A stretch of 64,000 nucleotides of DNA from Incurvaria masculella (lineage: Eukaryota; Arthropoda; Insecta; Lepidoptera; Incurvariidae): positions 930,001 through 994,000 of the forward strand of contig OX335657.1 in the NCBI GenBank assembly GCA_946894095.1, given 5' to 3'. The notes beneath the pieces were generated by a model. The model ran no database searches, had not been told where the DNA came from, and worked only from the letters and a program-made list of their open reading frames with translations. A program made the position numbers and the translations under genes. Positions within the stretch are counted from its first letter, which is position 1. Every line of letters starts with the position of its first letter. This document shows, in pieces, positions 33,744 to 45,935 of the stretch.

Positions 33744-34242
33744 TAAATATAGTTGACGTCTTTTTTCTCGACTTGCATGGGTTTCAAACACCATGGCCGT
33801 AGCTCACATTCAGGTCACACCTTAGAGACCTGCATTCTCAACTAAAATGCACATTTCAATAAGAAATAACACCCTGTGATTCGAACCCGCGATCTTGGCC
33901 ACAAAAAACACACCTAATTGAATCTAAACCTGTCCGTTATTACCACAGCTCGTGCAAACGGATAAACAGGAAACTAGAATCTTAGAGATGGCATTTACGA
34001 AAACATTGCCCGCCTAATTTCAGTGTATATCGGTCGCATCTATTCTGAGCCATGTCTCCCGGGTGGGGCATGGCGCACGGGGGACTGCTCCATGCACGTG
34101 CTCCCGTATTTATACCTTTTTCAGATGAATGGCTCTCGCCGTTAGCAGCTTGTGTGCAACACTCTGTTTATTATTTACTCCACAGTAAAATGTAGGCCGA
34201 TTTTTACTTTCCCTCGGTACTGCTACATCCGTCTGTTGATTG
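33744..34242. other. No gene recognised
   Basis: Unassigned. GATTCGAACCCGCGATC at about 33870 resembles an inverted tRNA B box, but no A box was found nearby. Confidence 0.4.
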
Positions 34243-34485
34243 ACTGTTTTGTATGTTGTTTACATTGGTTAAGAATGGCCCGTAAGCTATACTCCCCATA
34301 CAAACGTAGTTTACTAATAATTTACTGTTCTGTATGTTGTTTACATTGGTTAAGAATGGCCCGTAAGCTATACTCCCCATACAAACGTAGTTTACTAATA
34401 ATTTACTGTTTTGTATGTTGTTTACATTGGTTAAGAATGGCCCGTAAGCTATACTCCCCATACAAACGTAGTTTACTAATAATTT
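34243..34485. repeat. Three head-to-tail 81-bp repeats
   Basis: The unit starting ACTGTTTTGTATGTTGTTTA occurs at 34243, 34324 and 34405 with almost no differences. Because 81 is a multiple of 3 and no stop occurs in some frames, frames of 111 and 102 codons open on both strands; I regard these as artefacts. The unit's right half is the left end of MITE family E. Confidence 0.95.
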
Positions 34486-34768
34486 AGAAACCGCTGCTCC
34501 AATTAAATTCATATTTAATATCTAATATCAAGTAACAAAAATCTGTGTCAGCACGCTTTTGTTTTTTTGAAAAATCCAAACCGAATCAAATGAAAGCAAG
34601 AAGGAAATCTTCATACGAATTTTGTTTTCTCTATGGTTTGACCCAGAATACATTTACCGAAAAAACAAAGACATGCAGACACAGATATTTTAGCCTTATA
34701 TTAGATACCAAATATCAAGTAAATTGGAACAGTGGTTTTCCAATTATTAGTGAACTACGTTTGTATGG
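34299..34768. mobile_element. MITE family E with a tandemly expanded left end
   Basis: Left end CCATACAAACGTAGTTTACT then AATAATTTAGAAACCGCTGCT, followed by TTTAATATCTAATATCAAGT and ATCTGTGTCAGCACGC. The right end at 34665-34768 is the inverse of this series (AGACACAGATATTTTAGCC ... ACGTTTGTATGGG). Arms are about 110 bp. Confidence 0.75.
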
Positions 34769-36865
34769 GAAGTCTGATGCTTACGGCCGACCTGTGCACG
34801 AAAGGACACAAAATCTAAATTAACGTCAACGTATGATTAAACACGTCCCTTTGTGTGAACAGTATGGAAGGAACTCCATGCGGTTCCCTAAAAGTGACGT
34901 GTTTGAACATTGATAAACTCAGACTCTTCGTGCAATCGGAGCTTAAAGAGCGAATGGTCTTTTATTTAATTCTTCTTTAATGGTCTCCTTAAATGATTCT
35001 ATGAATTACGTAAATTGTATATTGTACATTGTCATTTAATTTAATCCTAAAATTTATTGAACTATATATGTTTGTTATGAGGTACAATCATGAGTATATA
35101 ATTTAACAATTTCTTAAATATAATTTGTATGCTATTCGTATCCCAACATTGAGTCCTAGTTTACAAATGTTCACACGGGACCACATTCCAGGCACTAGTT
35201 CCTTGAACGGGCGAACGGACGGACAAACGAAGTGGTTCCCGGAACCACCCTTGTTATTGTAGCGCCGTGCCGCTCGGAGCCACGCTCAATGGGTGGCATT
35301 CATTCACGAGCTTTCGGACACCGTTCAGGGGTGCTCCCAAAGTTGGAGGGCGTAAAGTTTTCGATTCGAACACCTGAAGTCGGCCGGTAATGTACGTGGG
35401 ACGGAGCGGAAAACTTGTAATCAAGATTAAGACAGACACGGACTATGCTTGCTAATCTCTAGTACAGCCGTTTCCTATCAAATGTATATACGGTGTTCAT
35501 TTTTTTCGCGACATTTCTATTTTAATACCGATTATTTAACTATTTCGTATACTGATCATTTTGTGGTATTTAAAAATTAAATCTAAAATAGTAAAAAAAA
35601 ATTACAGATTTCATCCAAACTTTTTCCTCAGCGACAATTTCCCTTTGGAATGGTGTAAGCACGCCATGTGTACGCGCCACTGCCAAGGTCACGCGTTTGC
35701 TGTCTCGCAGCTGACTGCGCGCCGCCGCGCCGCCAATGTTATTGCGCCGATCCGAATGTAAATGTTTACATTTATTTAAAAAAATGTCCTACTTTAGAAC
35801 TTTCTGTTAATGCAGTGCGATTTCTATTACGAAATACTATGTTTTCATACTAGTATTAGAAATCGAAAATTTCAAAACAACAGGTCAAAACAAAAAAAAA
35901 ACCCTACTTTTTCGGCATCAGTATGTGACCCAAAATAACCCCCCTTTCGGGAATGTCGCCTACTTGGGTTAACACCGTGTATATGTTACGGTTAAAGTTC
36001 GAAATTAATTTTTCCTTGAAGTTTATTGGATTTCTGCACTTGTACCCATGTTGAGTGCACTTATTAAAAGTTGATGTCAAGAAAAAATAGAATTTGTATC
36101 TCTAAACTTTAAATTAACATCTTCTAACCTCAAGCTGTGCGTTCGCATGCATAAAGCTAACCTTCTAACCCATAAAACGTTATCTGGGGCGCTTTCATTA
36201 ATTCTTTACTCGCTCCTACACATACTGAATTACTAAAGCAGCATTGTTAGCCGTAATCCACCGATGAGTAGCCAGGACTTCGTAAGGAAGGCCAAATGTT
36301 TGGATTTAAAATGTAATCTTGTATAAGTAACTCATGTCCACGCCGCAAAAAGAGACAAGATTTAAATTGCTATAAAATCACTGTATTTCATTGTCAGGAT
36401 TTAACCAAATCTCAAAAATCACTTATCAGTTTTAAAATCATAAGACGAAGAAACATAGAAATATTACCGATATCGACATCATTATTTCACGGATTTCCCA
36501 TTTCTTGCCAAGCTCTCACGGCTGACTGACCGTGCTGGCGCTAAGGTATATGTAGTTACAATTAATTCGTTACCTATTCTAGCTAAAATCCCAGACTTAT
36601 CGAAAGAGTAAGACGTGAAACTTAGTAATTACACACACATATAAGACTGTAAATAAAGCTGGCGGTAATTGAGTACAGACATTGCATTGTAGCACCTACG
36701 GAACGACTGCAGCGAACCCTAATGAGTTCTGAAAATATAATATATTAGAGCAAGGCTTACAAACTATACCGTAAGAGTAACGAATTTCAAATGTAACACT
36801 TTATACCAGTGCATCATATATGGATTTTGTTTGTTTAGTCATGGACAGGTTCGTTTCGAATTCCC
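34769..36865. other. No gene recognised
   Basis: Unassigned intron DNA. 35230-35450 and 35660-35760 are somewhat GC-richer, without a recognisable domain. No clear repeat boundary seen. Confidence 0.35.
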
Positions 36866-37020
36866 GCGCGGGTTGGGGGGACTCCGGGTTGGTACCATCG
36901 CGTTGAATAGAAGATGTTCAAAACGGCAATTAATATTATCCGCACATTCCATCCAGTCTTCAGAGGAAGATCTTGTCATGAAACCTAGTTCCAATTTTGT
37001 GTATTGGGTTAATACACTTA
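36866..37020 (+). repeat. SINE body/tail fragment interrupted by a MITE
   Basis: GGGTTGGTACCATCGCGTTGAA, TTCAAAACGGCAATTAA, CATTCCATCCAGT, TCATGAAACCTAGTTCC and GTGTATTGGGTTAATAC follow the SINE body. It stops at the TTA target of the Harbinger-like element. Confidence 0.75.
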
Positions 37021-37250
37021 GGGCCGATTTTTCAATCCTCAGATAGTACTTATCGGACGGATAGTACAAATTCAAATCTGTCAAAAGACGGATAGTCATT
37101 GCCGGAGAATTATATCCTCTACCACAATTATCTGACTATAATTTTATTAATAAACATATTGACTTACTATATAGGATGGGTAAGCAGAAACGTAAATAAA
37201 TCCGTCAAATAGTTATCTGGCTGTTTATCAGACTATTGAAAAATCAGCCC
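37021..37250. mobile_element. PIF/Harbinger-like MITE (230 bp)
   Basis: Ends GGGCCGATTTTTCAAT and ATTGAAAAATCAGCCC are inverted and flanked by direct TTA at 37018-37020 and 37251-37253. A 3-bp TTA duplication with GGGC...TTTTTC ends is typical of PIF/Harbinger. Subterminal AGATAGTACTTATC/CGGATAGT motifs are also repeated. No coding. Confidence 0.88.
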
Positions 37251-37253
37251 TTA

Positions 37254-38002
37254 ATCGACTATTTACAATTCGCCTTGTATTTGGTCTTATTTGGTCGACA
37301 ATGATATTGTTTGCTAGTACTGAGATGAACTCAGCACAATTAACTAGAAAACTGGTATTTTTCTAAGAAGTCTAAAGACTATCTCGTCAGCATCTTAGCT
37401 GAAGGCTGCACAGTAAATGTTGTGAAAAACAGAGAAAACCCGAACACGTCCCTATTTTATAACATTTATCTATTCAAAATATGAATCACCCTTGAGACCA
37501 TTTTGGAAAAGATACTCCCGATACTTCGGGCGACTTATTAACAATTTATTGTTGCGTTTTTGTAAGTCCTCGGTGGGTTGCGCGGTATTTTTTCACAGAG
37601 CGCTCCTCCCGTTAGGGTCCAATTCCGAGAAAGTTGGCGCCATGTTCTTTACCCTCGTGGTGTCAAGTGCGTTATGGGAGCGGAAACCGGGGATGATTTG
37701 GACTGAACATCAAGTGTGAAGTGGCTGCATTGTCTTTTGATTATTGGTCTGCTATGATGTTTGTCTTTGTGTCGCTTATAACCCTGCACATTAGTGTGTC
37801 CGGACTAGGGTACGGTAAAACTAAATACTCCTCAGCGCCGCCTATAATGCATGTATGTTTCCTTGTATTTTATGTTTTATCGTCGTTTCTTCCTCAATGA
37901 ATCTTAACAAAAGTTCGCAAGTTTTTTTTTTTATTTAAATAAAATTATCAACTCTTCTTCATAATTTTATCTTTAAGGTTAGTGCCCATTTACTGTCATA
38001 CG
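37254..38002. other. No gene recognised
   Basis: Unassigned intron DNA. Confidence 0.4.
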
Positions 38003-38290
38003 TTTTTTAGGGTTCCGTACCCAAAGGGTGCCAACGGAACCCTATTACTAAGCCTCCGCTGTCCATCCGTCCGTCCGTCCGTCCATCCGTCCGCCTGTCA
38101 CAGGGCTGTATCTCTGAATTTTCACAGAGTGTGTAGTTATTTTGCCACTATAACAACAAATAGGTAAGATTAAAAAAAATATTAAAATTAAAGGGGTCCC
38201 CACACAAAAAACTTATTTTTTTGTATGAAATCTTTTACGATGCTACGGAACCCTTCGTGTGCGAGTCCGACTCGCACTTGGCCGGTTTTT
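38003..38290 (+). repeat. Family A repeat, copy 7
   Basis: TTTTTTAGGGTTCCGTACCC, a (CCGT)n core, CACAGGGCTGTATCT, TTTTGCCACTATAACAACAA and GGAACCCTTCGTGTGCGAGT with CTTGGCCGGTTTTT at the right end. One of the best preserved copies. Confidence 0.93.
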
Positions 38291-38375
38291 GTAATATAGC
38301 CTTCCTCATTACACTCTAACCTAACTAAGGATGTATGATATAGAAATCTTTATGGCTTACATTTTGACCTTTTAA

Positions 38376-38917
38376 GGTGGCCCAACCCGGCGGCACTAAC
38401 TCATTCTTGGGCACGGTACAAAACCGTGCTGTTGCGCTCTGGGACATTCTCTGTTTTAAAGTAAAAGACAGGCTCCGTGATGAGGAAGATGCAACATGTC
38501 CACAAAAAAGACAATGTGCATAGTGTATGATTTGGTAAGATTTACGAAAATTTTAATTACAAAACGACTTTTATTTAAAAGTAAACCACGACCGCTGTAG
38601 TCAAAAATCTAACAAAATCCAAATAGATTATAAATCTTGATTAAATAAGCTATGTCTGATGACTAATCTTGTTAAGATGTTCTTACTTTACCTTTGCGTA
38701 ATCCACCTCCAAAGTTATTTTATAAAACGCGCGAAAAATTCAAACTTTCGGACCTTATAACTTAGAAACCAAACACAATTTTACGATGCCAACGGTCATC
38801 AGACATCTAGTTCGATCAAATAAAGCTATTTTGACCAAAACTTGGGATCTCTGACAAGAAATATGGGCGTGATCTTCTTTCCCCTTTTGTATGGGGAGTT
38901 GAGCGGGATGGGCCACC
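38376..38917. mobile_element. TTAA-flanked MITE family F, copy 1 (542 bp)
   Basis: TTAA (38372-38375) GGTGGCCC at the left and GGGCCACC TTAA (38918-38921) at the right. The target duplication and the inverted 8-mer are exact. TTAA duplications suggest the piggyBac group, although the terminal bases are not its usual ones. The interior includes GGCACGGTACAAAACCGTGC (a short hairpin) and no reading frame. Confidence 0.88.
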
Positions 38918-38939
38918 TTAATAGATTAATTGCTTGCAA

Positions 38940-39260
38940 ATAAAGTATTTTTCATTCCATAATTTTAGATTTTCGATCTAAGCATCTTTTCCTTTTATGA
39001 GGAGCGTTAAAATATAGCGATGGCTTTTTACACCTGAATAATTTAGATCATAATTTCAATGAATTTAGAATAAGATGTCACTATGGTAGTCAAGAGTTTG
39101 CTCTTCACCAATGTATGTAATGTTCTTATTATAATGTTCTTTGTGAGCAGAAGTAATCAATCAATCACTGTAAACTAGTTTGTAAGTGTCATGGAAAAAA
39201 ATACAATGACCAACCTGACGAAGTTTCTTGCCGGCTCTTCTTCGCCAAAAGTAGTCGAAC
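38940..39260 (+). repeat. Repeat family I, probably a LINE 3' region
   Basis: Shares an ordered series of motifs with 17690-17885 on the opposite strand (TTTACACCTGAATAATTTAG; GAGTTTGCTCTTCACCAATG). It is followed by GAAGTTTCTTGCCGGCTCTT at about 39219, a motif also echoed at 17120 and 50490. Confidence 0.6.
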
Positions 39261-39605
39261 CGACAGGAGAAAAAATGACGAATCCGAGTGTGATACATCT
39301 AATGGAGGCAATAAAGAAACTGAAACTGTTATTAAAAATGAAACAATCATAACATTTGCACACAGCTCTCGCTCTGAAGCCCTTATTTTCCAAAGCAGCC
39401 GTTTTTTTTTTAATATCTACATTACAAAGGCTGCGATATCTATTTTTTGAATGCTTGACGCGTACCGTGTAAGCATGCCACCGCGTTCCGTCTAAATTTA
39501 ACCCAAAGGTGATTTACATTTCATTGTGAGGTAATGAGAAGATGAAGGGGAGGCGAACAATAGGAAGGCAATAACGGAACGAATATAAGCTTAATCGTAT
39601 GAAGC

Positions 39606-39932
39606 ATGACTGACTCCTTTGTGGCGGAAGAAAATGTAGACGCCCTTAATCTGTGTCTCAACCCCCTTATTTGTGGCAAGCTCGAGTCAGATCTGCGTCG
39701 TCTTGTCGAGATAGCGTTGGATTTCGTAATGGATGCTGGAATATATTGGAGTCTAGGTTTAAACTACGTAGTTGATAACAAAATATTTACACTAAGTAAT
39801 GATGAGAGCATAAGGATATCTCAAAACGTAATTGATTTTGTCTTCACATTTAGTGATATAAGGAATAATATTTTAAACTTTTTTGCACAAGCCTTCGTAA
39901 GCATGAATAAAAGAAGGTTGCTCTATACATAG
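39606..39932 (+). CDS. Unrecognised 108-codon open frame
   Basis: A true ATG opens 108 codons to TAG. The protein is acidic at its start (MTDSFVAEENVDALNLCLNP), then alternates hydrophobic and charged residues (LVEIALDFVMDAG, NVIDFVFTFSDIRNNILNFF), which looks protein-like rather than low complexity. I recognise no family. It lies inside the GTPase intron, overlaps none of the repeats I identified, and has no obvious splice signals. It may be chance, a relic of an element, or a small nested gene. Confidence 0.3.
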   Translation: MTDSFVAEENVDALNLCLNPLICGKLESDLRRLVEIALDFVMDAGIYWSLGLNYVVDNKIFTLSNDESIRISQNVIDFVFTFSDIRNNILNFFAQAFVSMNKRRLLYT

Positions 39933-40230
39933 CTCCGAGCTTGATTCGTTTTCTACCGCAATTGGGAGCTCCATTTCGTTCAGTTCCATAAGAAACCACA
40001 TTTAATTTTTTTTTTTATTATAAACATCACGTTTCCAAATTGAAAAAAAAGCAATCATTTAAAAATAAAAGGACAAGTCCCTGACGTATAAATTTATCAA
40101 GGTCGCATGTATTCATGCCGATTCAGAACAATGTGTGTGAGAACAAAATGTTGAAATTTTTTTTGAGACCAATACTTCTAATCTAAATAAATAACGGATG
40201 CATTGAATGTATACGATATTGCCGTTAGCT
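39933..40230. other. Nothing recognised
   Basis: AT-rich intron sequence with a T-run at about 40008-40018. Confidence 0.4.
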
Positions 40231-40377
40231 AATTAATTTGAGGTTACACGGAGACAACTTCAGATGAATTTCCAGAACTTTTGTTCTGATCCACCTATGT
40301 AATCACATTCTGATTTTTTTCAAAATCTGACTGCCATGATTTAATGTAGATGTCGTTAATAACCTCAAATCAATTAA
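40231..40377. mobile_element. Palindromic element related to family D, diverged
   Basis: AATTAATTTGAGGTTA at the left and TAACCTCAAATCAATT at the right are inverted. The interior has AATCACATTCTGATTTTTTT and AAAATCTGACTGCCATG, as in family D. Confidence 0.6.
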
Positions 40378-42079
40378 AAATATCTTTGAACGTATTTGTT
40401 ATATTTCCTACACTTATCATGCCGTTAAGAAAGCATGAAAAATTAAAAGCTTACTAAGATTATCCCTGTGAGCAGTTAATCCCCTCGTAGTCGCTAGACC
40501 GCAATCGACGTGCGAACGCACCGCAGCTCGCTCTTCAACTGACGCTCTCATTACTCCCCCGCTAATTACAACCTTCCCAGTAGCGCCATCTTCCGGCAGA
40601 TTGGATCGGTTAATGGTGCGATACGTTGCTACGAAGAGTCTCGTTTGGTTTCATTTGAACGGTTTTATATTTTTAGTTTCGCTAAAAACGATTTCTGCGC
40701 ACCATGTAAAAGTACATAGTTCTACTTTAAAATCCGAAGAAAAGTAGTCTGTTTCTCTGTTAGTCTGAAAGCTCAATTAATTAGCGTGAGGGTGAGTAGC
40801 CGAGATTAGTATTGATGGCAGAAATCAAGCTATACGTCACATCAAAATCGAGAAAGTTCAAAAAAAAAATTCGCACAAAAAAAGAAATAATCAATAGAGA
40901 AAGCGAAACGTGATTACGTTTTTTATATGGAGTTTCAACATCTTATAGCTTCTTGACATTTCAAAACTGTAGACAGCGGGCTAAAGCATCAATCACTAAA
41001 GGAATACGAGATTAGTCAAAGATACCCTTCCAAATGTGCTATCCATAAAATGGATACATACCTAAAATAAAACTAAGCTATAACATATTATCATAGCATA
41101 TTATGCACAAAGTAAACTCTATGGTAACAGCTAAACATAAAATATGCAAATCACTTAAGTATTTATTGAACTTAGCATTATTTATGCAATTCCATTGTTT
41201 CCTAGCTATTTTCACTAAAAATATAATCAAATTCGCGAAATTCGTGAGAGGCTTTTCTCTGTCAAAACAGTTTACTTTGCCTGTTGTCGGGGATATTTTA
41301 GACAACTACACAATTGTATCCATAATTCGACGAACGAGTAATGCAAACTGACTCATATTACAAGAAAAAATACTTGAGTGAGGAAGATATTTATGAAAGA
41401 GTTGCTGTAGCGCTAAAATCGACCTGCATCAACTGTGTGAAGTTGTTAGCCCACATTCGTGCAGTCTATTTACCTCTTTTCTGCCACCGTTCCCCTTATT
41501 CTGATCTAAGAATACGTCAACGCGAAGAACTTGTGGCTATCTTCACAACGGTTCTAAATGCCCGCAACAAGCTATGTGGTGAGCTGTTTCATATACGGAT
41601 GCGATAATGTTTTAATGAATGAATCAGATCTTGATGGAAGTCCTATCACCCGACTATTGTACCGCGAACGTTGGGGCCCACGTTAGTTCCTCCAATTCGC
41701 TCTTTATTTGTACGGAGAGACGTCAATTGCTTCCCTGTGCGTTGGGGCAGGAAATTGCTACGATAGCGAACGCGTTCGACACGTTTTTCCAGAGAATGCA
41801 CGGGATCAATACTCTAGGTTGTTGCGCTGTCGATCGAACGACGGACGAGATAAACTAGTTTTACACAACGTGGAATGAACTTTTTATTGTTTCAATGCAG
41901 TTTAGAAACTGAGTCCGTATAAAACCAAGTCGCGTTCCTATACCGAATACCTATTGCTCACAACTCTGGGGTGATGCAGTTTGCAGTTCAATTGAATGTC
42001 TTGTGTGGGGTCCGCCACTTAAAATTAATACAAATTGTCCATCTGCATTTCTCTCCATGCGTGGCGTAAGAGGCGTCTG
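40378..42079. other. No gene recognised; open frames at 41103-41858
   Basis: Four frames lie close together on the + strand (41103-41351, 41341-41607, a short one at 41603-41680, 41619-41858). Some look protein-like, for example YLSEEDIYERVAVALKS and SDLDGSPITRLLYRERWGPR. They are in different phases and I recognise no domain, so I list them as unassigned. Confidence 0.3.
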
Positions 42080-42084
42080 AGAGA

Positions 42085-42192
42085 TTTGTCATTAGCATTT
42101 TGGATTCCATCGGTACCATCGCTATAAATAAAAAATGGCCGAAGAGGCAATTAACGTTTTCCGTGTTTTCCGTCCAGTTCAATATGCCAGTA
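42085..42192 (+). repeat. SINE body fragment
   Basis: CATCGGTACCATCGCTATAAA, GGCCGAAGAGGCAATTAACG and CCGTGTTTTCCGTCCAGTTC followed by AATATGCC match the SINE body in order. Confidence 0.7.
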
Positions 42193-43364
42193 ACCTAAAA
42201 TATCCACGTTATGCATGTTTATCGTGGAATCATTCAGACATGTTGGTTTTTAGGCAGTGACACATTGCATATTCTTCTTAGTATTATTTTAAGTGTCGGT
42301 ATAAATATACGTATATTTAAAGTTAACGTTTCGTGGTGATCCCACCTCCGCCACCGTCGCGCAGAGAGCTTCTCATGTCAGCCACGAATGCGAATAGACA
42401 CACATTCGGAAGCGATCATAAGCTTTGCGGGAAGTCCTTTGAAACCCTAAGTAACTTTCCGGGAAATTCCCAATTATGCTCATACAAAACGAACATTAAG
42501 CACATCAAAGGGAAAAAGGATTCTTCAATGGGAACATTCATACGATTGCCGATTCTCGGGTATACCGCGGGTCAGCTTCATTTCTAAGGTATTCCAAAAG
42601 CGGTTCGGATTCATTTAACTTTGTGGCAAAATATAGGTGTACAAGTTGTTTCCGGATAGGTTACAGATATTTCAGGAAAACAAAGAATACGTGGGCATCT
42701 AGCGATAAAATTGTGTACGTCGAGAGTGTCCAGATATGTCCTAGTATTTTAAGTGGTTCGCGGGTATTAAATCAACATTGTTTCATATCATTTGTGATTT
42801 ATTAATATTGACTATATATTTGTATTTTTTTTTATAATTTACATATCGTTTGACATGCTGCACTGAGTAGGTATACTTTTAGAGTCTACTTACCTGAGAT
42901 AGTAGTTTTACCTTACGTTTTGCTATCGTAGAACATAATATGTAAGTATTAAATGTATCTTTTGTCGGATTTTTTTACAGTAGTGCTCGGACTGTAATAG
43001 TCAGACCGAAGACAACACTTCCAGTTGTAGGCAGACTAGAGACTATGCATGCAACCATCGTTGAAGATGTCTCTTATTGAATTACAAAAAAATCAACCCT
43101 ACCAAAAATTACGGAAAGAAGCGTAACATATTGCTGTGAAAACTGATTTTGAGGTTGTTATTAAAATAGATAAGATTTTGATAAGATCGATTTTATATTA
43201 GAATAGAAAATGCTCTAAAGATATGTTAACTTTGAGTTCATACAATTAATGCAATCGGTATGTAGTAAATGTCCATAAACGACTCTTGGGCCAACTCTAG
43301 TTTGTGGATATTATAGCAAATCTAATAACTTCTGATGGATATAATAATATAATAAATATCTACG
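42193..43364. other. No gene recognised
   Basis: Unassigned intron DNA. The frame at 42333-42587 begins PPPPPSRRE and has no recognisable domain. Confidence 0.4.
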
Positions 43365-43780
43365 TACCTTTTTTTTTTTTTTATGCGACATGACATGGAT
43401 GGCTAATACCACACAACTACCGTTATGATATTAGCCCAATACACCACATTCCCGAAGGAATTAGGTGCCATGCCAGGACCTTCCCTTTATGAGCACGGCT
43501 ACATTGAACTGGATGGAAAACACGGACAATTTTTCATTGCCGTTTCGACCATCTTTTCATCTAATGCGATGGTACCAACCCGGGCGGGCTTAAACCCTAC
43601 CACCTAGTAGGGGAAGGGGACCTACAGTTTTACATGGATTCCGAACCATGGAGCAGCTCGCATTCGTGACGAAAATGCACTTGTCGAACTCTGAAAGAGA
43701 AAGACAGTGGTGCAAGTTGGTATTGAACCCGGGCCTCTGGTACGCTAGGCCAGTCCCCGCGCCACTACGCTACGAGCCGC
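43365..43780 (-). repeat. tRNA-headed SINE, full length
   Basis: The T-run at 43367-43381 is the inverted tail. The body matches the 5S-headed copies from ATGGTTCGGAATCCATG down to the tail. The head (43700-43780, read on the - strand) has a perfect A box TAGCGTAGTGG and B box GGTTCAATACC in a tRNA-like setting. It is the best copy of this version. Confidence 0.9.
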
Positions 43781-45935
43781 TATGTTGTATATGCCGCTAT
43801 GCCGTACCTATGTATGTATTTCGTTTTAAAACTACGCACGCTTTATCATGGCCTTTCTCATGGCACACCGCTAATGAAATCCACAAAGATGGCGCACCTC
43901 CATTAGTACCAAAAGAACCGCCTAGCGCGGAGCTGTCGTGCTTGTGTATAGTTGTCGTGGGTTCAACCGTCAACAATGTGGGGCTGTTCCCACGCTCGCG
44001 CATTCCTTTGCGCCCCATCCCAAACCATAAACCCACTCGGGTCCATACACGAAGCCCGGTGGGGCCAAAACGGATTGGATCCGCCGGCTGTGTCAACAGA
44101 TCAAATCACGGACTTGTTAGAATTAGCCAGTTAGCCAATTAGAGAAAACAACACAAGGTAGGTACTTAGATAGAGGTAGATGTTATGATAGTAGGTGCTA
44201 TGTAAGGTTGAATTCCAAGGTATTCCTAGGTTGCAACCGAACAAGTGCGCATAGAGGATTCTGTACACATTGAAATGTTTTGTGTGTGATATGACTACAA
44301 ATTAACGATTTTAAGTATTTTTCCTTTATTTGTGCCATGAAACTCTGCTTCTTGCCAAACTTTAAGCACCCAAGATAAAGGGGAGGAACCCAATACGTTT
44401 TTATGTATCGGCGAATGTTCAATATGAGGAATATTTGGCGTTGACTTGGAAGCTTCATTTTTGTACAGCTCTATGGGACCATCTATAGTTTCATATTAAG
44501 TTGAACGTACGTGGTCCTGACAAAAAGGGCATCTAAAGATAGACACAATGACAGACATATAGACAGACAAACAGTCAACGAAGTGGTCTAATAACAGTTA
44601 TTTTTTCCTTTCGAGGAACTCAAATCTTAAATGTAGGTATGTGTGCAAAATAAATTGTTTAGTTTGGTCAAAGTTATGAAAACGCCAATACAATTTTCGG
44701 CGGTTATGTTTTTTTAAATTATATTTGTTATATTATGTTCAATTTGCCAAAACAGTATTTTTTCCGAACTGTGATCTATGATAATGTTGTCTCTGACCTC
44801 CAATAAATCAATGCTTCCAATTAACCTTTCTCCTGGCACTGCTGTTGCAATCTTTTCATGGTGTAGTATTTTTTCAGCTCCACGCCATTTCTAGATATAT
44901 TTTCCTTTCGATAGAGGCCGTAATTACCGTCTGGACATTTCTCGGCGTCAGGGAAACGTACCGGATCGGATTGGAGATAAATCTGCTCGTGTATCTGCCT
45001 CGCGCCGCCGAAAGCAGGTAGTATTTCGTACGGGGTCGTAAAAAATAACGGGCGTTACAAGTGGGGATGGCTTGTGTAAGGAATACGTTAACGGCTTTTG
45101 ATGAATAACTACTTTGGTTAACTTTCTCCCTTGTCGGTCGGTTTTTTGCTAACAAATCATCGTTTGAAAGGAAGAAATAAATAAAGCCCATAATATTTAG
45201 GTTAACTTTTGTGTGAAGCTGGTGTCTGTGAGTTAAAACTCGGGCCGAGTTTCCAGAGGACTATTCAGTTCAGTTACAAACGCGGTTACAACTGCACCAT
45301 GTGTTTACAATTTACTTGCCGATACTTGTTATCGCACACGGTTCCAACGAGTAAGAAAGCACGGGAGTCACAGATGGCAATTAATTTTGTAATTTTTGAC
45401 CCCTGCACCGGTCGGTCGGTCGGTTCAGTCATCTCATTGGTTCTGCCGGGTCGGTATATAGTATGGATCGCAAAGAAACGAATCCTTGCAAACGAGAGAC
45501 CCGTTCAGCTGTCGTTCAGTACAGACGACCCGGGTCTTTTGACCCATTCGTTCGCGAACGACCCATCCCTGCCGCTACAGGGATGTGCTTGGGTCTCCAC
45601 TCCCGTACTTACTTACTCCATGACCTGATCACTATCCTGCGATGTATGATCTTGTTTTGAAGTTACTAATAGGATTAATGGCGTCACTTCCTGCTAACGG
45701 TAGTCAATTAAAATTAATAATCCAGTCATTTGAGACTGTTCCAAGACGTCCTGATGAGCACTATATAGACAGCTTGATAGTTCGTTGAAACGTAATTAAA
45801 TTTCGTGAACTAGCATGACGCCTCGGTTTCCGATTATCGAGGTTGAGCAATACTGCGTCGCTTAACACTGACCTTAATGTGACAGTATGTGGAACTAACG
45901 TTTGCCTATATATACATATGTATACATGTGTATTA
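43781..45935. other. No gene recognised
   Basis: A 164-codon + frame starting at 43648 begins antisense in the SINE and continues to 44142 without a recognisable domain. 45409-45426 is (GGTC)n. 45535-45580 has the palindrome CGTTCGCGAACG between GACCCATT and GACCCATCC, probably repeat-derived. Confidence 0.35.

Noticed and set aside
33867..33900. tRNA gene suggested by GATTCGAACCCGCG
   Set aside because: Only a B-box-like motif is present; no A box, cloverleaf or terminator was found.
34152..34487. Repeat protein of 111 codons
   Set aside because: The frame exists only because an 81-bp non-coding unit is repeated three times in frame; the opposite strand is equally open.
43648..44142. 164-codon open frame
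   Set aside because: Its first third is antisense to a SINE, and the rest shows no domain and no splice context.
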